Shown here one piece after another: positions 16,085 through 25,125 of a stretch of 64,000 nt of DNA. Made by a program: the position numbers and the translations under genes. Each line of letters begins with the position of its first letter. Within the stretch, counting starts at the first letter, position 1. The notes beneath the pieces are model-generated. The model was not told where the DNA came from, did no database searches, and was given only the letters and a program-made list of their open reading frames with translations. Origin of the DNA: Gordonia terrae (GTDB lineage Bacteria > Actinomycetota > Actinomycetes > Mycobacteriales > Mycobacteriaceae); the NCBI RefSeq assembly GCF_001698225.1, contig NZ_CP016594.1, positions 1,116,001-1,180,000 on the forward strand. Direction: 5' to 3'.

Positions 16085-17164
16085 ATGACATTGCGCGTGG
16101 TCGAGTGGTCGACCGGAACCGTCGGACGACATGCCATCGCCGGGATCGACGCCCGGCCCGATCTCGAACTCGTGGGGGTGTGGGTGTCCGACCCCGCCAA
16201 GGTCGGCAAGGACGCCGGTGAGCTGGCCGGTCTCGACCGTGAGCTGGGTGTCGCCGCGACCGGTGACCGTGATGCGTTGATCGCCCTGAAACCCGACTGC
16301 ATCGTGCACACGGCGATGACCGACGATCGCGTCATGGAGTCGATCGAAGACCTGATCTTCTTCGTGGAGAACGGGATCAACGTGGTGTCGAGCGGCCCGG
16401 TGGTGCTGCAGTTCCCGCAGGGGATTCTGCCGGATTCGCTTCTGGACCGGATCGCGGCCGCGGGCGAGTCGGGCGGGGCGAGCCTCCACGTCAACGGCAT
16501 CGACCCGGGATTCGCCAACGACGTGCTGCCGCTGGCGATGACGAGCCTGTCGCAGCGCATCGACGAGGTGCGCTGTCAGGAGATCGCCGACTATTCGACC
16601 TACTACCAGCCGGTGGTCATGCGGGATCTGTTCGGCTTCGGGCAGCCCCTGGACACGACACCGCTGATCTTCGCGCCGGGCATCCTGTCGATGGGGTGGG
16701 GGAGTGTCGTTCGACAGATCGCCGCCGGTCTCGACCTCGTGCTCGACGAGCCGCTCGTCGAACGTGTTGACCGGGTGGAGGCCGATCGCGACTACTCCAC
16801 GGTGTCCGTCGAGATCCCCAAGGGGACGATGGCCGCGGTGCGCTTCGAGGTCGTCGGCCAGGTCGACGGCGTGGATCGCGTTGTGCTGGAGCACTATACG
16901 CGCACCCACCCCGATCAGTGCCCGGAGTGGCCGACCCCGAATCAGGGTGACGGGTGCTACCGCATCGCGATCTCCGGCGAACCCGAGATGGCCGTCGAGT
17001 TCGGGCATCACGGCGAGAACGGTGACCACAACGTGTCCGGCATGATCGTCACCGCGATGCGCCTGGTCAATTCCGTTGCAGCCGTTGTCGATGCGAAGCC
17101 AGGCCTGGTCACCGCACTCGATCTCCCGCTCGTGACCGGTCGGGGGTTGTTCGTGCAGAAGTAG
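16085..17164 (+). CDS. NAD(P)-dependent dihydrodipicolinate-reductase-like oxidoreductase
   Basis: 359 aa. The N-terminal Rossmann fold starts MTLRVVEWSTGTVGRHAIAG, with TAMTD near residue 80. The family groups with dihydrodipicolinate reductase-like and 2,4-diaminopentanoate dehydrogenase-like proteins, which are common as paralogues in mycobacteria. The substrate is not evident. The promoter carries a KstR-type operator over its -10, so I infer a role in sterol or related lipid catabolism. Single gene, divergent from GDPD and followed by a convergent DUF222-HNH gene. Confidence 0.75.
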   Translation: MTLRVVEWSTGTVGRHAIAGIDARPDLELVGVWVSDPAKVGKDAGELAGLDRELGVAATGDRDALIALKPDCIVHTAMTDDRVMESIEDLIFFVENGINVVSSGPVVLQFPQGILPDSLLDRIAAAGESGGASLHVNGIDPGFANDVLPLAMTSLSQRIDEVRCQEIADYSTYYQPVVMRDLFGFGQPLDTTPLIFAPGILSMGWGSVVRQIAAGLDLVLDEPLVERVDRVEADRDYSTVSVEIPKGTMAAVRFEVVGQVDGVDRVVLEHYTRTHPDQCPEWPTPNQGDGCYRIAISGEPEMAVEFGHHGENGDHNVSGMIVTAMRLVNSVAAVVDAKPGLVTALDLPLVTGRGLFVQK

Positions 17165-17246
17165 CCGATACGCCGAAACCAACACGGCCTATCTGTGGGC
17201 CGCCGTCCACTCACCGTCGGCGCTGAGTTGGCGAGTAACGCTGCGA

Positions 17247-18938
17247 TCACGCGTGATCGGTGAGTATGCGTGCGAGTGCCTCTTCGACTGGGGTCAGGGG
17301 TTGGGTGGTGAGGTGCTCCAGCGGTGTCGGTGGGTCGACGAGTCGTCGGTAGGCGAGTTCGAGCCGCCGACCGTTGTCGCCATAGCCGACGGCGTCGGCG
17401 CGCGACCGGTTCGGACGTGACGGGTTCGGGCGTGACTGGCGTGGGCGTGCTGGATCGCCGGGCCGGGTCGGTGGTCCGTGGATTTCGTTGCGCACGGTGT
17501 TCAGGTGGTGTGCGAACCGCCGGGGTATGTCGGGTCGGCGGTTGAGGCGACCGGGATTGGGTGGGGCGCCGGGGTCGGCGTTCAATCGCCAGACGCAGCG
17601 GCCTTCATCAGGTCCAGAGCGCTCGATGTGCGTGGTGTACTGGCCGGGCTGGTCACCGACCATGCGGTTGTGTCGTGGGCAGGCGGGTGCGAGGTCGTCG
17701 ATGTCGGTGAGACCGCCCTTGGCCCAGTCCTGTTCGGCGTGATGCATGTCGCCGTGGGTGGCGGGTTGGTCGCAGCCGGGTGCCGAGCACACCTCGCCGT
17801 CGGGGCGGGCGAAGGAGACGAGGCGTTGTTCGCGGGTGGCGAGGCGTTTGCCGCGTCCGAAGTACAGCGGCACGGCGGTCGAATCTTTGAAGATCGCCAA
17901 CCACGGCTGCACGTCGGCGCCCATCGCGAGCAGGTCGGGGATGGGGAGCAGGGTGCCGGTGGCGGTGGTGGCGAGTCCGGCTTCGCGGATCAGGTCGTTC
18001 AGGTCGGCTTTGATGATCAGTTGCACGGGCAGCCCGCGATGCGACGTGCCGAGTGTGCCGTCGGCGAAACCGGCGGCCAGTGCGGCGTCCAGTGCGTCGT
18101 GATTGGTCTGCGCGGGGGTGCGTTGGTCGCGGTCGGCTGCGAGGGCCAGGGCGTCGGAATCGGCGGTGCCGGCCGGCCCGCTGGGCGAGTTCGGGTCGTC
18201 GGGGTTGTTGAGTCCGGGTTTACCCCAGACCGCGAACATCATCGTCAGTCGGGCGGCGAGTGCGGGAGTCAGCGTGCCCGAGATCTTCGCGGTGCCATCG
18301 GCGCGCTGCCGACCGATCCATACGCCGCGGCGTCGTTTCTGGTCGGTGTCGTCGGACAGGGTGCCGTCGGGGTCGAGGTGGGCGAGGAGACGTTCGCCGA
18401 GTTGGGTGATGTCGGCGGGGGTGTGGGCTTCGGCGATCTCGGCCATCTGCCGCTCGGCAGCGACTTTCACATCATGCTCGACAGCGTGGGGGATCTGGTC
18501 GAGGACATCGAGGGCGGCCTGCACGTGTGCAGAGCCAACCGCTCCCGCAGCGAACGCCTCAGCGAGGCAGGGGTGTTCGGGCGTAAGCACTTCGCCGCCG
18601 AGGCTGGTGCGGGTGGCGGTGGCGTCCATCTGCTTACGACGCCGCACAGGGTTGGAGACCCGCAGCCGGTGGGTCATGAACTGCATGAGCGTGCGGCAGC
18701 CGGTCTTGCGGGGTAGGTCGCGGGCCTCGGCCTGATCGATCTGCCGGTCACCGGCGACGGTCAGTCGTGCGATGGCACGTTCGGTCTCGGCTGCCACGTC
18801 GGCCAACTCGGCATCCGAGCACAGCCCCAGGTCGACGGTCTGCAACTCATCGAGGATGCGGTGGAGGTCGGCAACCAGCTCGACGGCCCGCGTCTGGGGC
18901 GCTGCTGAATCGCCATCGACGGGCGTGGAACCGGACAT
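17247..18938 (-). CDS. DUF222 / HNH-endonuclease protein (13E12 repeat family)
   Basis: 563 aa starting MSGSTPVDGDSAAPQ at ATG 18938, which follows a strong GGGGGAGG. The N-terminal part is DUF222, including LPRKTGCRTLMQFMTHRLRV. The HNH motif near residue 430 reads CSAPGCDQPATHGDMHH ... LAPACPRHNRMV, with cysteines for a structural zinc. A basic Arg/Pro-rich stretch (NRRPDIPRRFAHHLN, then RPRQSRPNPSRPNRSRAD) leads to the C-terminus. Members are abundant in Mycobacteriales genomes and often variable in copy number; cellular role unsettled, possibly mobile or DNA-damage linked. The frame extends to 19151 without a better start. Confidence 0.88.
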   Translation of the reverse strand: MSGSTPVDGDSAAPQTRAVELVADLHRILDELQTVDLGLCSDAELADVAAETERAIARLTVAGDRQIDQAEARDLPRKTGCRTLMQFMTHRLRVSNPVRRRKQMDATATRTSLGGEVLTPEHPCLAEAFAAGAVGSAHVQAALDVLDQIPHAVEHDVKVAAERQMAEIAEAHTPADITQLGERLLAHLDPDGTLSDDTDQKRRRGVWIGRQRADGTAKISGTLTPALAARLTMMFAVWGKPGLNNPDDPNSPSGPAGTADSDALALAADRDQRTPAQTNHDALDAALAAGFADGTLGTSHRGLPVQLIIKADLNDLIREAGLATTATGTLLPIPDLLAMGADVQPWLAIFKDSTAVPLYFGRGKRLATREQRLVSFARPDGEVCSAPGCDQPATHGDMHHAEQDWAKGGLTDIDDLAPACPRHNRMVGDQPGQYTTHIERSGPDEGRCVWRLNADPGAPPNPGRLNRRPDIPRRFAHHLNTVRNEIHGPPTRPGDPARPRQSRPNPSRPNRSRADAVGYGDNGRRLELAYRRLVDPPTPLEHLTTQPLTPVEEALARILTDHA

Positions 18939-18978
18939 GACGGTCACCTCCCCCGAGAACCGTTGCTGCGGTATGTAT

Positions 18979-18996
18979 GTTCGAGTGTACACGAAC
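18979..18996. promoter_or_regulatory. Near-palindrome upstream of the DUF222-HNH gene
   Basis: GTTCGAGTGTACACGAAC, with GTGTACAC at the centre, lies 41 bp before the start codon. The minus strand shows CTCGAACATACAT, which resembles one half of an actinobacterial SOS box (TCGAAC-nnnn-GTTCGA), but the second half is absent. Regulator unknown. Confidence 0.35.
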
Positions 18997-19125
18997 GCAG
19001 CCACATGACAACCCCAAAATGACTGTTGTGCAACGGTATTCGGCGGCGACAAGTTGTCGGTGCGGTGTGATAGGGGCGCGGGGGACGTGCAGCACTGTCG
19101 TCCTCGCTGGGGGCTTCCGGCTCGC

Positions 19126-19452
19126 TCACGCACCACTCGACGTTCCGTCAACGCGATCGACCTGCGCCATGCTCACGAGCATCGCCGTCCCGGGCAAGCA
19201 GGCGACATCACAACGACGGCAGGCTGGACGCCTCCGGACTGCGCCGACGAAAACGGTTCCCCGGCCCAGTGGTTCGGCTGCGACGATTGCATTCTGGGAG
19301 AGTGTGGTGTCGACGAACCCGATGATCGTCGATTCGAGCGGCGCGTCGACGGCGAACTGCTGGTGGTCGTCCCTGGCGGCCGGCGCCACAAGCGTCTCGC
19401 GCCGCCCGAGGTCACACGGGGTGGTCGCGTCGGCACCCGCCGCGCCGGCCAT
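19126..19452 (-). CDS. Hypothetical ORF coupled to rpmJ
   Basis: 108-codon frame starting [16 protein letters not shown] in a TGATG overlap with the L36 stop, so it could be translated by coupling. It contains four cysteines, three of them in a CRRCDVAC cluster around residue 80. I do not recognise the family; in other actinobacteria Zur-controlled L36 genes sit beside other zinc-free ribosomal protein genes or a COG0523 GTPase, and this protein shows neither pattern. It may be a chance frame or a decayed neighbour. The region 18939-19125 holds no gene that I can support. Confidence 0.35.
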   Translation of the reverse strand: MAGAAGADATTPCDLGRRETLVAPAARDDHQQFAVDAPLESTIIGFVDTTLSQNAIVAAEPLGRGTVFVGAVRRRPACRRCDVACLPGTAMLVSMAQVDRVDGTSSGA

Positions 19453-19574
19453 CAACCCTGGCGCGCCTTAAATCTGGGGTTGCCCTTATTGATCACGTAG
19501 ATGCGTCCCTTGCGCTTGACCACCTGCGAGCCGGGCTGGTTCTTCAACGAACGGATGGATGCACGGACCTTCAA
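19452..19574 (-). CDS. rpmJ: 50S ribosomal protein L36, zinc-free paralogue
   Basis: 40 aa, too short for a typical gene-length cutoff. It starts at a TTG (19574) with an ideal AAGGAGG 5 nt upstream. The protein starts [20 protein letters not shown] and ends [15 protein letters not shown], which is the L36 type-B (YkgO-like) sequence. It lacks the CxxC...CxxxxH zinc ligands of the standard L36, so it is the C-minus form that replaces the zinc protein when zinc is scarce. A Zur-type palindrome lies 12 bp upstream of the start. The stop overlaps the start of a downstream frame (TGATG). Confidence 0.92.
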   Translation of the reverse strand: MKVRASIRSLKNQPGSQVVKRKGRIYVINKGNPRFKARQG

Positions 19575-19585
19575 CGGAGCCTCCT

Positions 19586-19606
19586 TAATGGAAATTGTTT
19601 CCATTA
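19586..19606. promoter_or_regulatory. Zur box upstream of rpmJ
   Basis: TAATGGAAA-TTG-TTTCCATTA has perfect 9-bp arms around a 3-bp centre. The AT-rich form TnATGnAAAnnnTTTnCATnA is that of actinobacterial Zur sites, and its place before a zinc-free L36 gene fits Zur repression under zinc sufficiency. Confidence 0.85.
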
Positions 19607-19641
19607 AAGCAGCTCCGTCGCCACGGGTCGACGGCCGGGTC

Positions 19642-21150
19642 TCAGACCTCCCAGGTGTGTACCGGCTCGCCCTCGTGCATCTGGGTCACGTAGTCGCGCA
19701 GCATTCCCTGCAAGGCCTGCGCCCGGCTCTCGCCCGCGCGTTCGCGGGCCGCCACGGCCTGGCGTTGCCAGACCGACCCGGTCTGACGAGAGATGCAGCG
19801 GCCCTCGATGACCGAGAGGTAGCGCTTGCGGGCCTTGTCGGAGACCCCGAACCGGCGCAGTCCGTCCTCGGCGAGCACGAGGAGCCGGCGGAGGACGAGT
19901 TCGTCGGGCCGGACCCAGCCGACGTCGGGCCAGTACAACTGGGACTCCATCCCGGCGCGTGCGCCGGACTGCAGGTTCTCGGCGGCGGCATTGAACGACA
20001 TCCGCGACCACAGCGGGCGGTCGGACTCGACGAGACCGCGGACGACACCGTAGTAGAAGGCGGCATTGGCCATCGTGTCGACGACCGTCGGGCCGGCGGG
20101 CAGCACGCGGTTCTCGACGCGCAGGTGCGCCTGTCCCTCGTGGATGTCGTAGACCGGCCGGTTCCAGCGGTACACGGTCCCGTTGTGCAGGCGCAGCTCG
20201 TCGAGGGTCGGGATGCGTCCGTCGTCGAGTTCGGCGAGCGGATCGGTGTCGGTGGAGACCGGGAGGAGGGCGGGGAAGTAGCGGGTGTTCTCCTCGAAGA
20301 GGTCGAAGATCGTGTTGATCCATCGCTCCCCGAACCACACTCGGGGCCGCACGCCTTGATTCTTCAGCTCCAGCGGCCGGGTGTCGGTGGCCTGCTCGAA
20401 GACCGGGATGCGGCTCTCGTGCCACAGTGCGGTCTCGGCGAGGAACGGCGAGTTACCGGCCAGTGCGACCTGCACACCGGCGATGGCCTGTGCCGCATTC
20501 CAATGCGCGGCAAAATCTTCCGGCGCCACCCGGAGGTGCAGCTGGAGGGATGTGCAGGCGGCCTCGGGCAGGATCGAGTCGGTCGAGGTGCGCAGATGTT
20601 CGGTGTGGTGGGCGTCGGTCAGCGGTACGCCGGTGATGTCGATCTCGAGGTCCTCGCCCCGCGCGGCGAAGATCTGCTCGTTCAGCAGGTCGTACCGTGG
20701 GTTCGCCGAGATCCAGTGATGGGCGAAGTGTTCGGACCTCAGCGTCGGGAGCATGCCGATCATCACGAGGTGGCTCGAGGTCTGCGCGGCCCGCTGTTCG
20801 GCCCGGTTGAGCGACGTGCGCAGCGCCTGTTCGAGTGAGATCGTGTCGTCGGTGGTGAACGGTCGCGGCGAGACGTTGATCTCGATGTTGAACTGGCCGA
20901 GTTCGGTCTGGTAGTCGGGATCGGCGATCGCCTCGAGGACGGCGGCGTTGGCCATCGCCGGTCGCATGTCCTCGTCGACGAGGTTCAGCTCGACCTCCAT
21001 GCCGAGCAGCGGCTTCGGCGGACGCCCCTGGTCGGTGAACAACCCGTCGGCGAGCATCCGGGCGATCGCTTCCGTCCCGCGCCCCACCTGACGCCGGAAA
21101 CGAACCCGGTCCTCGCCGGTGAACTGCTGCTTGGACACCTCGGCTCCCAT
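19642..21150 (-). CDS. GCS2-family glutamate-cysteine-ligase-like protein
   Basis: 502 aa starting [20 protein letters not shown]. Family marks of carboxylate-amine/glutamate-cysteine ligases are [13 protein letters not shown] near residue 50, [14 protein letters not shown] near 90, and [21 protein letters not shown] near 365. Such enzymes join the gamma-carboxyl of glutamate to an amine using ATP. The exact substrate is not evident: EgtA (ergothioneine) belongs to the same family, but no other egt genes are present. It is transcribed divergently from the Rv0807-like gene. The longer frame upstream is a shadow of that gene. Confidence 0.8.
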   Translation of the reverse strand: MGAEVSKQQFTGEDRVRFRRQVGRGTEAIARMLADGLFTDQGRPPKPLLGMEVELNLVDEDMRPAMANAAVLEAIADPDYQTELGQFNIEINVSPRPFTTDDTISLEQALRTSLNRAEQRAAQTSSHLVMIGMLPTLRSEHFAHHWISANPRYDLLNEQIFAARGEDLEIDITGVPLTDAHHTEHLRTSTDSILPEAACTSLQLHLRVAPEDFAAHWNAAQAIAGVQVALAGNSPFLAETALWHESRIPVFEQATDTRPLELKNQGVRPRVWFGERWINTIFDLFEENTRYFPALLPVSTDTDPLAELDDGRIPTLDELRLHNGTVYRWNRPVYDIHEGQAHLRVENRVLPAGPTVVDTMANAAFYYGVVRGLVESDRPLWSRMSFNAAAENLQSGARAGMESQLYWPDVGWVRPDELVLRRLLVLAEDGLRRFGVSDKARKRYLSVIEGRCISRQTGSVWQRQAVAARERAGESRAQALQGMLRDYVTQMHEGEPVHTWEV

Positions 21151-21205
21151 GCGGTCAATACTGCCCGATCCGGGCCGCCCCGAACCCTGTTGGGAGAATG
21201 GCCGG

Positions 21206-21610
21206 GTGCCGCCACGCAGGAGAGTGGATCCAGCAGAGGTCCGAGCCGCAGTGCTGGCCGTCTCGGACTGGCTCGTCGACCCGACCGCGCCGCCGCCGGG
21301 ACGAGCCGCCCTCGCCGACGCCGTCCGACAGTCGGCCCGGACGCTCGAACAACTGGCGCCCGGGAACTCGGTCGAGGTCCGGGTGCCCCCGTTCGTCGCG
21401 GTGCAGTGCATCGAGGGTCCCCGACACACCCGCGGGACGCCGCCGAACGTCGTCGAGATGTCGCCGCGGACCTGGCTGCTGCTCGTCGCGGGCGTCCTGT
21501 CTTACGACGACGCGCTCGCCGCGGGCGACATCGACGCCTCCGGACACCGCGCCGGCCTGGTCGCGGACCTGCTCCCACTGGTCCCGATCGGAGCGTCGGG
21601 CGACCGGTGA
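21206..21610 (+). CDS. Sterol-carrier-like protein (Rv0807 type)
   Basis: 134 aa from a GTG. Starts MPPRRRVDPAEVRAAVLAVS; the central VEVRVPPFVAVQCIEG and PPNVVEMSPRTWLLLVAG mark the bacterial SCP-like orthologue group. It precedes purF, as Rv0807 precedes purF (Rv0808) in M. tuberculosis, which supports the call. Function unknown; the domain resembles the C-terminal sterol-carrier part of maleylpyruvate-isomerase-type proteins. Confidence 0.8.
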   Translation: MPPRRRVDPAEVRAAVLAVSDWLVDPTAPPPGRAALADAVRQSARTLEQLAPGNSVEVRVPPFVAVQCIEGPRHTRGTPPNVVEMSPRTWLLLVAGVLSYDDALAAGDIDASGHRAGLVADLLPLVPIGASGDR

Positions 21611-21766
21611 GCCGGAGTGTGATCCGTCACTCGACGCCGGTGTCGAGGAATGACCCGCCGGTCCGCACTGCTGCAAGATTCGCATCGGGAGCCGACGGAC
21701 CCGTAAACTCCGTGATGTCTCCCAGCCCACTCGACTGACCGATCCGCAGCCCCAGGGAGCTAGTCG

Positions 21767-23377
21767 ATGCCTGATCATTCGATCGCCAACATGAACCTGC
21801 TCGCTCCCACGACGCCGGCGGGCGGATGCTCCGCACGCGGCGCGGGCGCGGTCAACCCGGCTCCGCTGGACGAACCCGAGAACGAACCGCGTGAGGAATG
21901 TGGTGTCTTCGGGGTCTGGGCGCCCGGTGAGGACGTCGCCAAACTGAGCTACTACGGGCTCTACGCCCTGCAGCATCGCGGCCAGGAGGCCGCCGGTATC
22001 GCGGTCGGCGACGGCAGTCAGGTGGTGGTCTTCAAGGACCTCGGACTGGTCAGCCAGGTCTTCGACGAGCAGACCCTCGGTGCGATGAGCGGCCACGTGG
22101 CGATCGGCCACTGCCGATACTCCACGACCGGGTCGACCACCTGGGAGAATTCCCAGCCGATCTTCCGCACCACCGACGCCGGCACCGGCGTCGCGCTGGG
22201 CCACAACGGCAATCTGGTCAACACCGCGGACCTCGCGGCGCGTGCGCGTGAGCAGGGGATCAAGAGCTCGGCGGCCACGTCGGACTCCGATGTCGTGGGT
22301 GCGCTGCTCGCGCACGGCGCCGCCGACAGCTCCATCGAGCAGGCTGCCATGGAACTGCTGCCGACGCTCAAGGGCGCCTTCTGCCTGACCTTCATGGACG
22401 AGCACACGCTCTACGCCGCCCGCGACCCGCACGGGGTGCGTCCGCTGTCGCTCGGCCGTCTCGATCGCGGCTGGGTCGTCGCGTCGGAGACCGCCGCCCT
22501 CGACATCGTCGGTGCGTCGTTCGTCCGGGACATCGAGCCGGGTGAGCTGCTGGCGATCGACGCCGACGGTGTCCGCAGCTCCCGCTTCGCCGAGCCCACA
22601 CCCAGCGGCTGCGTCTTCGAATACGTCTATCTCGCCCGCCCGGACTCGGTGATCCACGGGCGCTCGGTCCACTCGACCCGCGTGGAGATCGGTCGGCGCC
22701 TCGCCAAGGAGCACCCCGCCGAGGGTGACCTGGTGATCCCGGTACCGGAGTCCGGCGTGCCGGCGGCCGTCGGTTTCGCCCAGGAATCGGGCATCCCCTA
22801 TGGCCAGGGACTGATGAAGAACGCGTACGTCGGCCGGACCTTCATCCAGCCGTCGCAGACGATCCGCCAACTCGGCATCCGCCTCAAGCTCAACCCGTTG
22901 CGCGAGGTCATCCGCGGCAAGAAGCTCGTCGTCGTCGACGACTCGATCGTGCGGGGCAACACCCAGCGCGCGCTCATCCGGATGCTGCGGGAGGCCGGGG
23001 CCGCCGAGGTGCATGTTCGCATCGCGTCGAGCCCGGTCCGGTGGCCGTGTTTCTACGGCATCGACTTCGCGTCGCCCGCGGAGCTCATCGCCAATGGCAT
23101 GGAATCCGAGGCCGGCATGGTCGAGGGTGTCCGGCAGGCCATCGGCGCCGACTCGCTCGGGTACATCAGCATCGACGAGATGATCAACTCGACCGGTCAG
23201 GCCGCGTCGGCCCTGTGTGCGGCCTGCTTCGACGGCAAGTACCCGATCGAGCTGCCCAAGGAGACGTCGATGGGCAAGGCCGTCCTCGAACAGATGCTGG
23301 CCAGCGCTGCCGGCGACCGGACGGTGGACCCCCTGACCAAGCCGAACGACAACGTCAGCGCGGTCATGCGGCCCTGA
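21767..23377 (+). CDS. purF: Amidophosphoribosyltransferase
   Basis: 536 aa from an ATG with AGGGAG upstream. It makes phosphoribosylamine from PRPP and glutamine, the committed step of purine synthesis. The Ntn-hydrolase glutaminase begins at Cys45 in EECGVFGVW, so a 44-residue propeptide must be removed. The PRPP-binding motif is LVVVDDSIVRGNT near residue 385. The C-terminal ALCAACFDGKYPI contains cysteines of the kind that bind an Fe-S cluster in B. subtilis-type PurF. It lies 96 bp upstream of purM in the same direction. Confidence 0.96.
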   Translation: MPDHSIANMNLLAPTTPAGGCSARGAGAVNPAPLDEPENEPREECGVFGVWAPGEDVAKLSYYGLYALQHRGQEAAGIAVGDGSQVVVFKDLGLVSQVFDEQTLGAMSGHVAIGHCRYSTTGSTTWENSQPIFRTTDAGTGVALGHNGNLVNTADLAARAREQGIKSSAATSDSDVVGALLAHGAADSSIEQAAMELLPTLKGAFCLTFMDEHTLYAARDPHGVRPLSLGRLDRGWVVASETAALDIVGASFVRDIEPGELLAIDADGVRSSRFAEPTPSGCVFEYVYLARPDSVIHGRSVHSTRVEIGRRLAKEHPAEGDLVIPVPESGVPAAVGFAQESGIPYGQGLMKNAYVGRTFIQPSQTIRQLGIRLKLNPLREVIRGKKLVVVDDSIVRGNTQRALIRMLREAGAAEVHVRIASSPVRWPCFYGIDFASPAELIANGMESEAGMVEGVRQAIGADSLGYISIDEMINSTGQAASALCAACFDGKYPIELPKETSMGKAVLEQMLASAAGDRTVDPLTKPNDNVSAVMRP

Positions 23378-23473
23378 TTCCCCGCCATCTGCCCTCCGGT
23401 ACCGTATGACCCGTCGGCGAACACGCCGGAAACAACGTTCGACCGAGATTCTTGGAACGGGAGTGCTGCGGAG

Positions 23474-24580
23474 ATGACGGAGCGGGATGCTGCTGCCGAC
23501 GAGACGGCCGGGAGCGCGACACCGGCCTCGTATGCGGCGGCCGGAGTCGACATCGACGCCGGTGAGCGGGCTGTGGAACTCATTGCGCCCCATGCCAAGC
23601 GTGCGTCGCGTCCGGAGGTTCTCGGCGGGATCGGTGGCTTCTCCGGTCTGTTCGCACTGAAGGGCAACTACCGGGAGCCGGTCCTCGCCGCCGCCAGCGA
23701 CGGCGTCGGCACCAAACTGGCCGTGGCACAGGCGATCGACAAGCACGACACCGTCGGTCGCGATCTCGTCGCCATGTGCGTCGACGACCTGGTCGTCTGT
23801 GGGGCCGAACCACTGTTCCTGCAGGACTACATCGCCGTGGGCAAGGTGGTCCCCGAGACGGTGGCCCAGATCGTCGCCGGTATCGCCGACGGATGTGTCG
23901 AGGCCGGTTGCGCGCTCCTGGGCGGCGAGACCGCCGAGCACCCCGGCCTGATGCAGGACAACCACTACGACATGTCGGCCACTGCGGTGGGCGTCGTCGA
24001 GGCCGACAACGTCCTCACCCCCGACCGTGTGCGTGCCGGTGACGTCGTCATCGGCATGGGATCGTCGGGATTGCACTCCAACGGCTACTCGCTCGCCCGC
24101 AAGGTGCTGCTCGAGTGGGGCCACATGGACCTGTTCGGCCACGTCGAGGAGTTCGGTCGCACCCTCGGCGAGGAGTTGCTCGAGCCGACCCGGATCTACG
24201 CCCGGGACTGCCTGGCACTGATCGCCGAGGCCGATGTCCGCACATTCGCGCACATCACCGGCGGTGGACTCGCCGAGAACCTGGCTCGGGTGATCCCGAA
24301 CGGACTCGTCGCGGAACTCGAGCGGAACACCTGGACGCCCGCGCCGATCTTCACCCTGATCGGGCAGCGCGGGCGGGTGGAGCAGCTCGAGATGGAACGC
24401 ACCTTCAACATGGGCGTCGGCATGGTCGCGGTCGTGGCGCCCGAGGACACCGATCGGGCGCAGGCCGTGCTGACCGCGCGGCATGTCGACAACTGGGTCC
24501 TGGGTACGGTCAAGCGAGCGAGCGAGCGATCCGACAACGATTCACGTGTCAGCCTCCTCGGGGAGCACCCGCGCTTCTAG
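23474..24580 (+). CDS. purM: Phosphoribosylformylglycinamidine cyclo-ligase (AIR synthetase)
   Basis: 368 aa from an ATG. It converts FGAM to AIR with ATP, step 5 of purine synthesis. Clear PurM marks: YAAAGVDIDAGERAVELI at the N-terminus, ASDGVGTKLAVAQAI at about residue 75, GGETAEHPG near 155, and FAHITGGGLAENLARVIP near 255. It is about 15-20 residues longer at the N-terminus than short PurMs. Two stem-loops follow in the next 175 bp. Confidence 0.96.
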   Translation: MTERDAAADETAGSATPASYAAAGVDIDAGERAVELIAPHAKRASRPEVLGGIGGFSGLFALKGNYREPVLAAASDGVGTKLAVAQAIDKHDTVGRDLVAMCVDDLVVCGAEPLFLQDYIAVGKVVPETVAQIVAGIADGCVEAGCALLGGETAEHPGLMQDNHYDMSATAVGVVEADNVLTPDRVRAGDVVIGMGSSGLHSNGYSLARKVLLEWGHMDLFGHVEEFGRTLGEELLEPTRIYARDCLALIAEADVRTFAHITGGGLAENLARVIPNGLVAELERNTWTPAPIFTLIGQRGRVEQLEMERTFNMGVGMVAVVAPEDTDRAQAVLTARHVDNWVLGTVKRASERSDNDSRVSLLGEHPRF

Positions 24581-24641
24581 TGCCGACCCGAACTCGCACT
24601 GTCGCAAGGACAGTCGTGTGGGGCCAACTCAGACAGACAAC

Positions 24642-24678
24642 CGACGCCCGCCGGAAGGGATTCCCTCGGCGGGCGTCG
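24642..24678 (+). terminator. Stem-loop downstream of purM
   Basis: CGACGCCCGCCG (24642-24653) pairs with CGGCGGGCGTCG (24667-24678), with further pairing of flanking ACAGAC and GTCTGT. Lies 61 bp after the purM stop. Confidence 0.7.
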
Positions 24679-24721
24679 GCGTCTGTCGATGACGAGATCA
24701 CCCCCGTACCGGCGCACGAGC

Positions 24722-24753
24722 ACGCACCACCCATGGAGAAACGGGTGGTGCGT
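24722..24753. terminator. Second stem-loop between convergent purM and DUF3073 gene
   Basis: ACGCACCACCC pairs with GGGTGGTGCGT over a 10-nt loop, followed on the plus strand by ACAAAATC. It may act for either gene. The rest of 24581-24851 holds nothing else I recognise. Confidence 0.6.
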
Positions 24754-24851
24754 ACAAAATCATGGGCCCGCGTCACCGCGGGTCCGCTCATGCGGAGAGT
24801 GTGTGGGGTGATCCCAGGCGTCGAGAGATCAACGCCTGAGGAGTGTGCGCG

Positions 24852-25031
24852 TCAAGCGCGTCGCCACTCCTCTTCGTCCACCCAGTCGTCCACCGGATCC
24901 GGTCGATCTACAACCGGATCGCCCTGCCCGGAAAGCTCGCGCTGCAAGCTTTCCAAATCGGTGTTCGGAGTGGAGTACTTCAGCTGACGTGCAACCTTCG
25001 TCTGCTTTGCCTTTGCCCGGCCGCGGCCCAT
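24852..25031 (-). CDS. DUF3073 small protein (Rv0810c type)
   Basis: 59 aa starting MGRGRAKAKQTKVARQLKYS, which is the diagnostic DUF3073 start, then YSTPNTDLESLQREL and an acidic end (DDWVDEEEWRRA). The ATG at 25031 is preceded by GAGGGGG. The basic N-terminus and acidic C-terminus suggest nucleic-acid or ribosome association, but the function is unknown. Position between purM and ygfZ matches Rv0810c. Confidence 0.88.
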   Translation of the reverse strand: MGRGRAKAKQTKVARQLKYSTPNTDLESLQRELSGQGDPVVDRPDPVDDWVDEEEWRRA

Positions 25032-25125
25032 ATGGGACCCCCTCGCACAATGACGGGGCGGCCAAACGATTGGCGGCCCCGTTCTCTTGAAGTAATTCTG
25101 TCGTGCGGACCAGTCTAGCGCGCCT

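Noticed and set aside
17247..18938. Intact mobile element around the HNH gene
   Set aside because: No terminal repeats, target duplication or transposase seen. HNH/DUF222 alone does not prove mobility.
18979..18996. LexA SOS box before the DUF222-HNH gene
   Set aside because: Only one half-site resembles TCGAAC; the arms are in the wrong order for a full SOS box. Kept only as a low-confidence palindrome.
19009..19125. Additional zinc-free ribosomal protein genes next to rpmJ
   Set aside because: Searched by eye in all frames for L28, L33, S14, S18 and L31 starts; none found.
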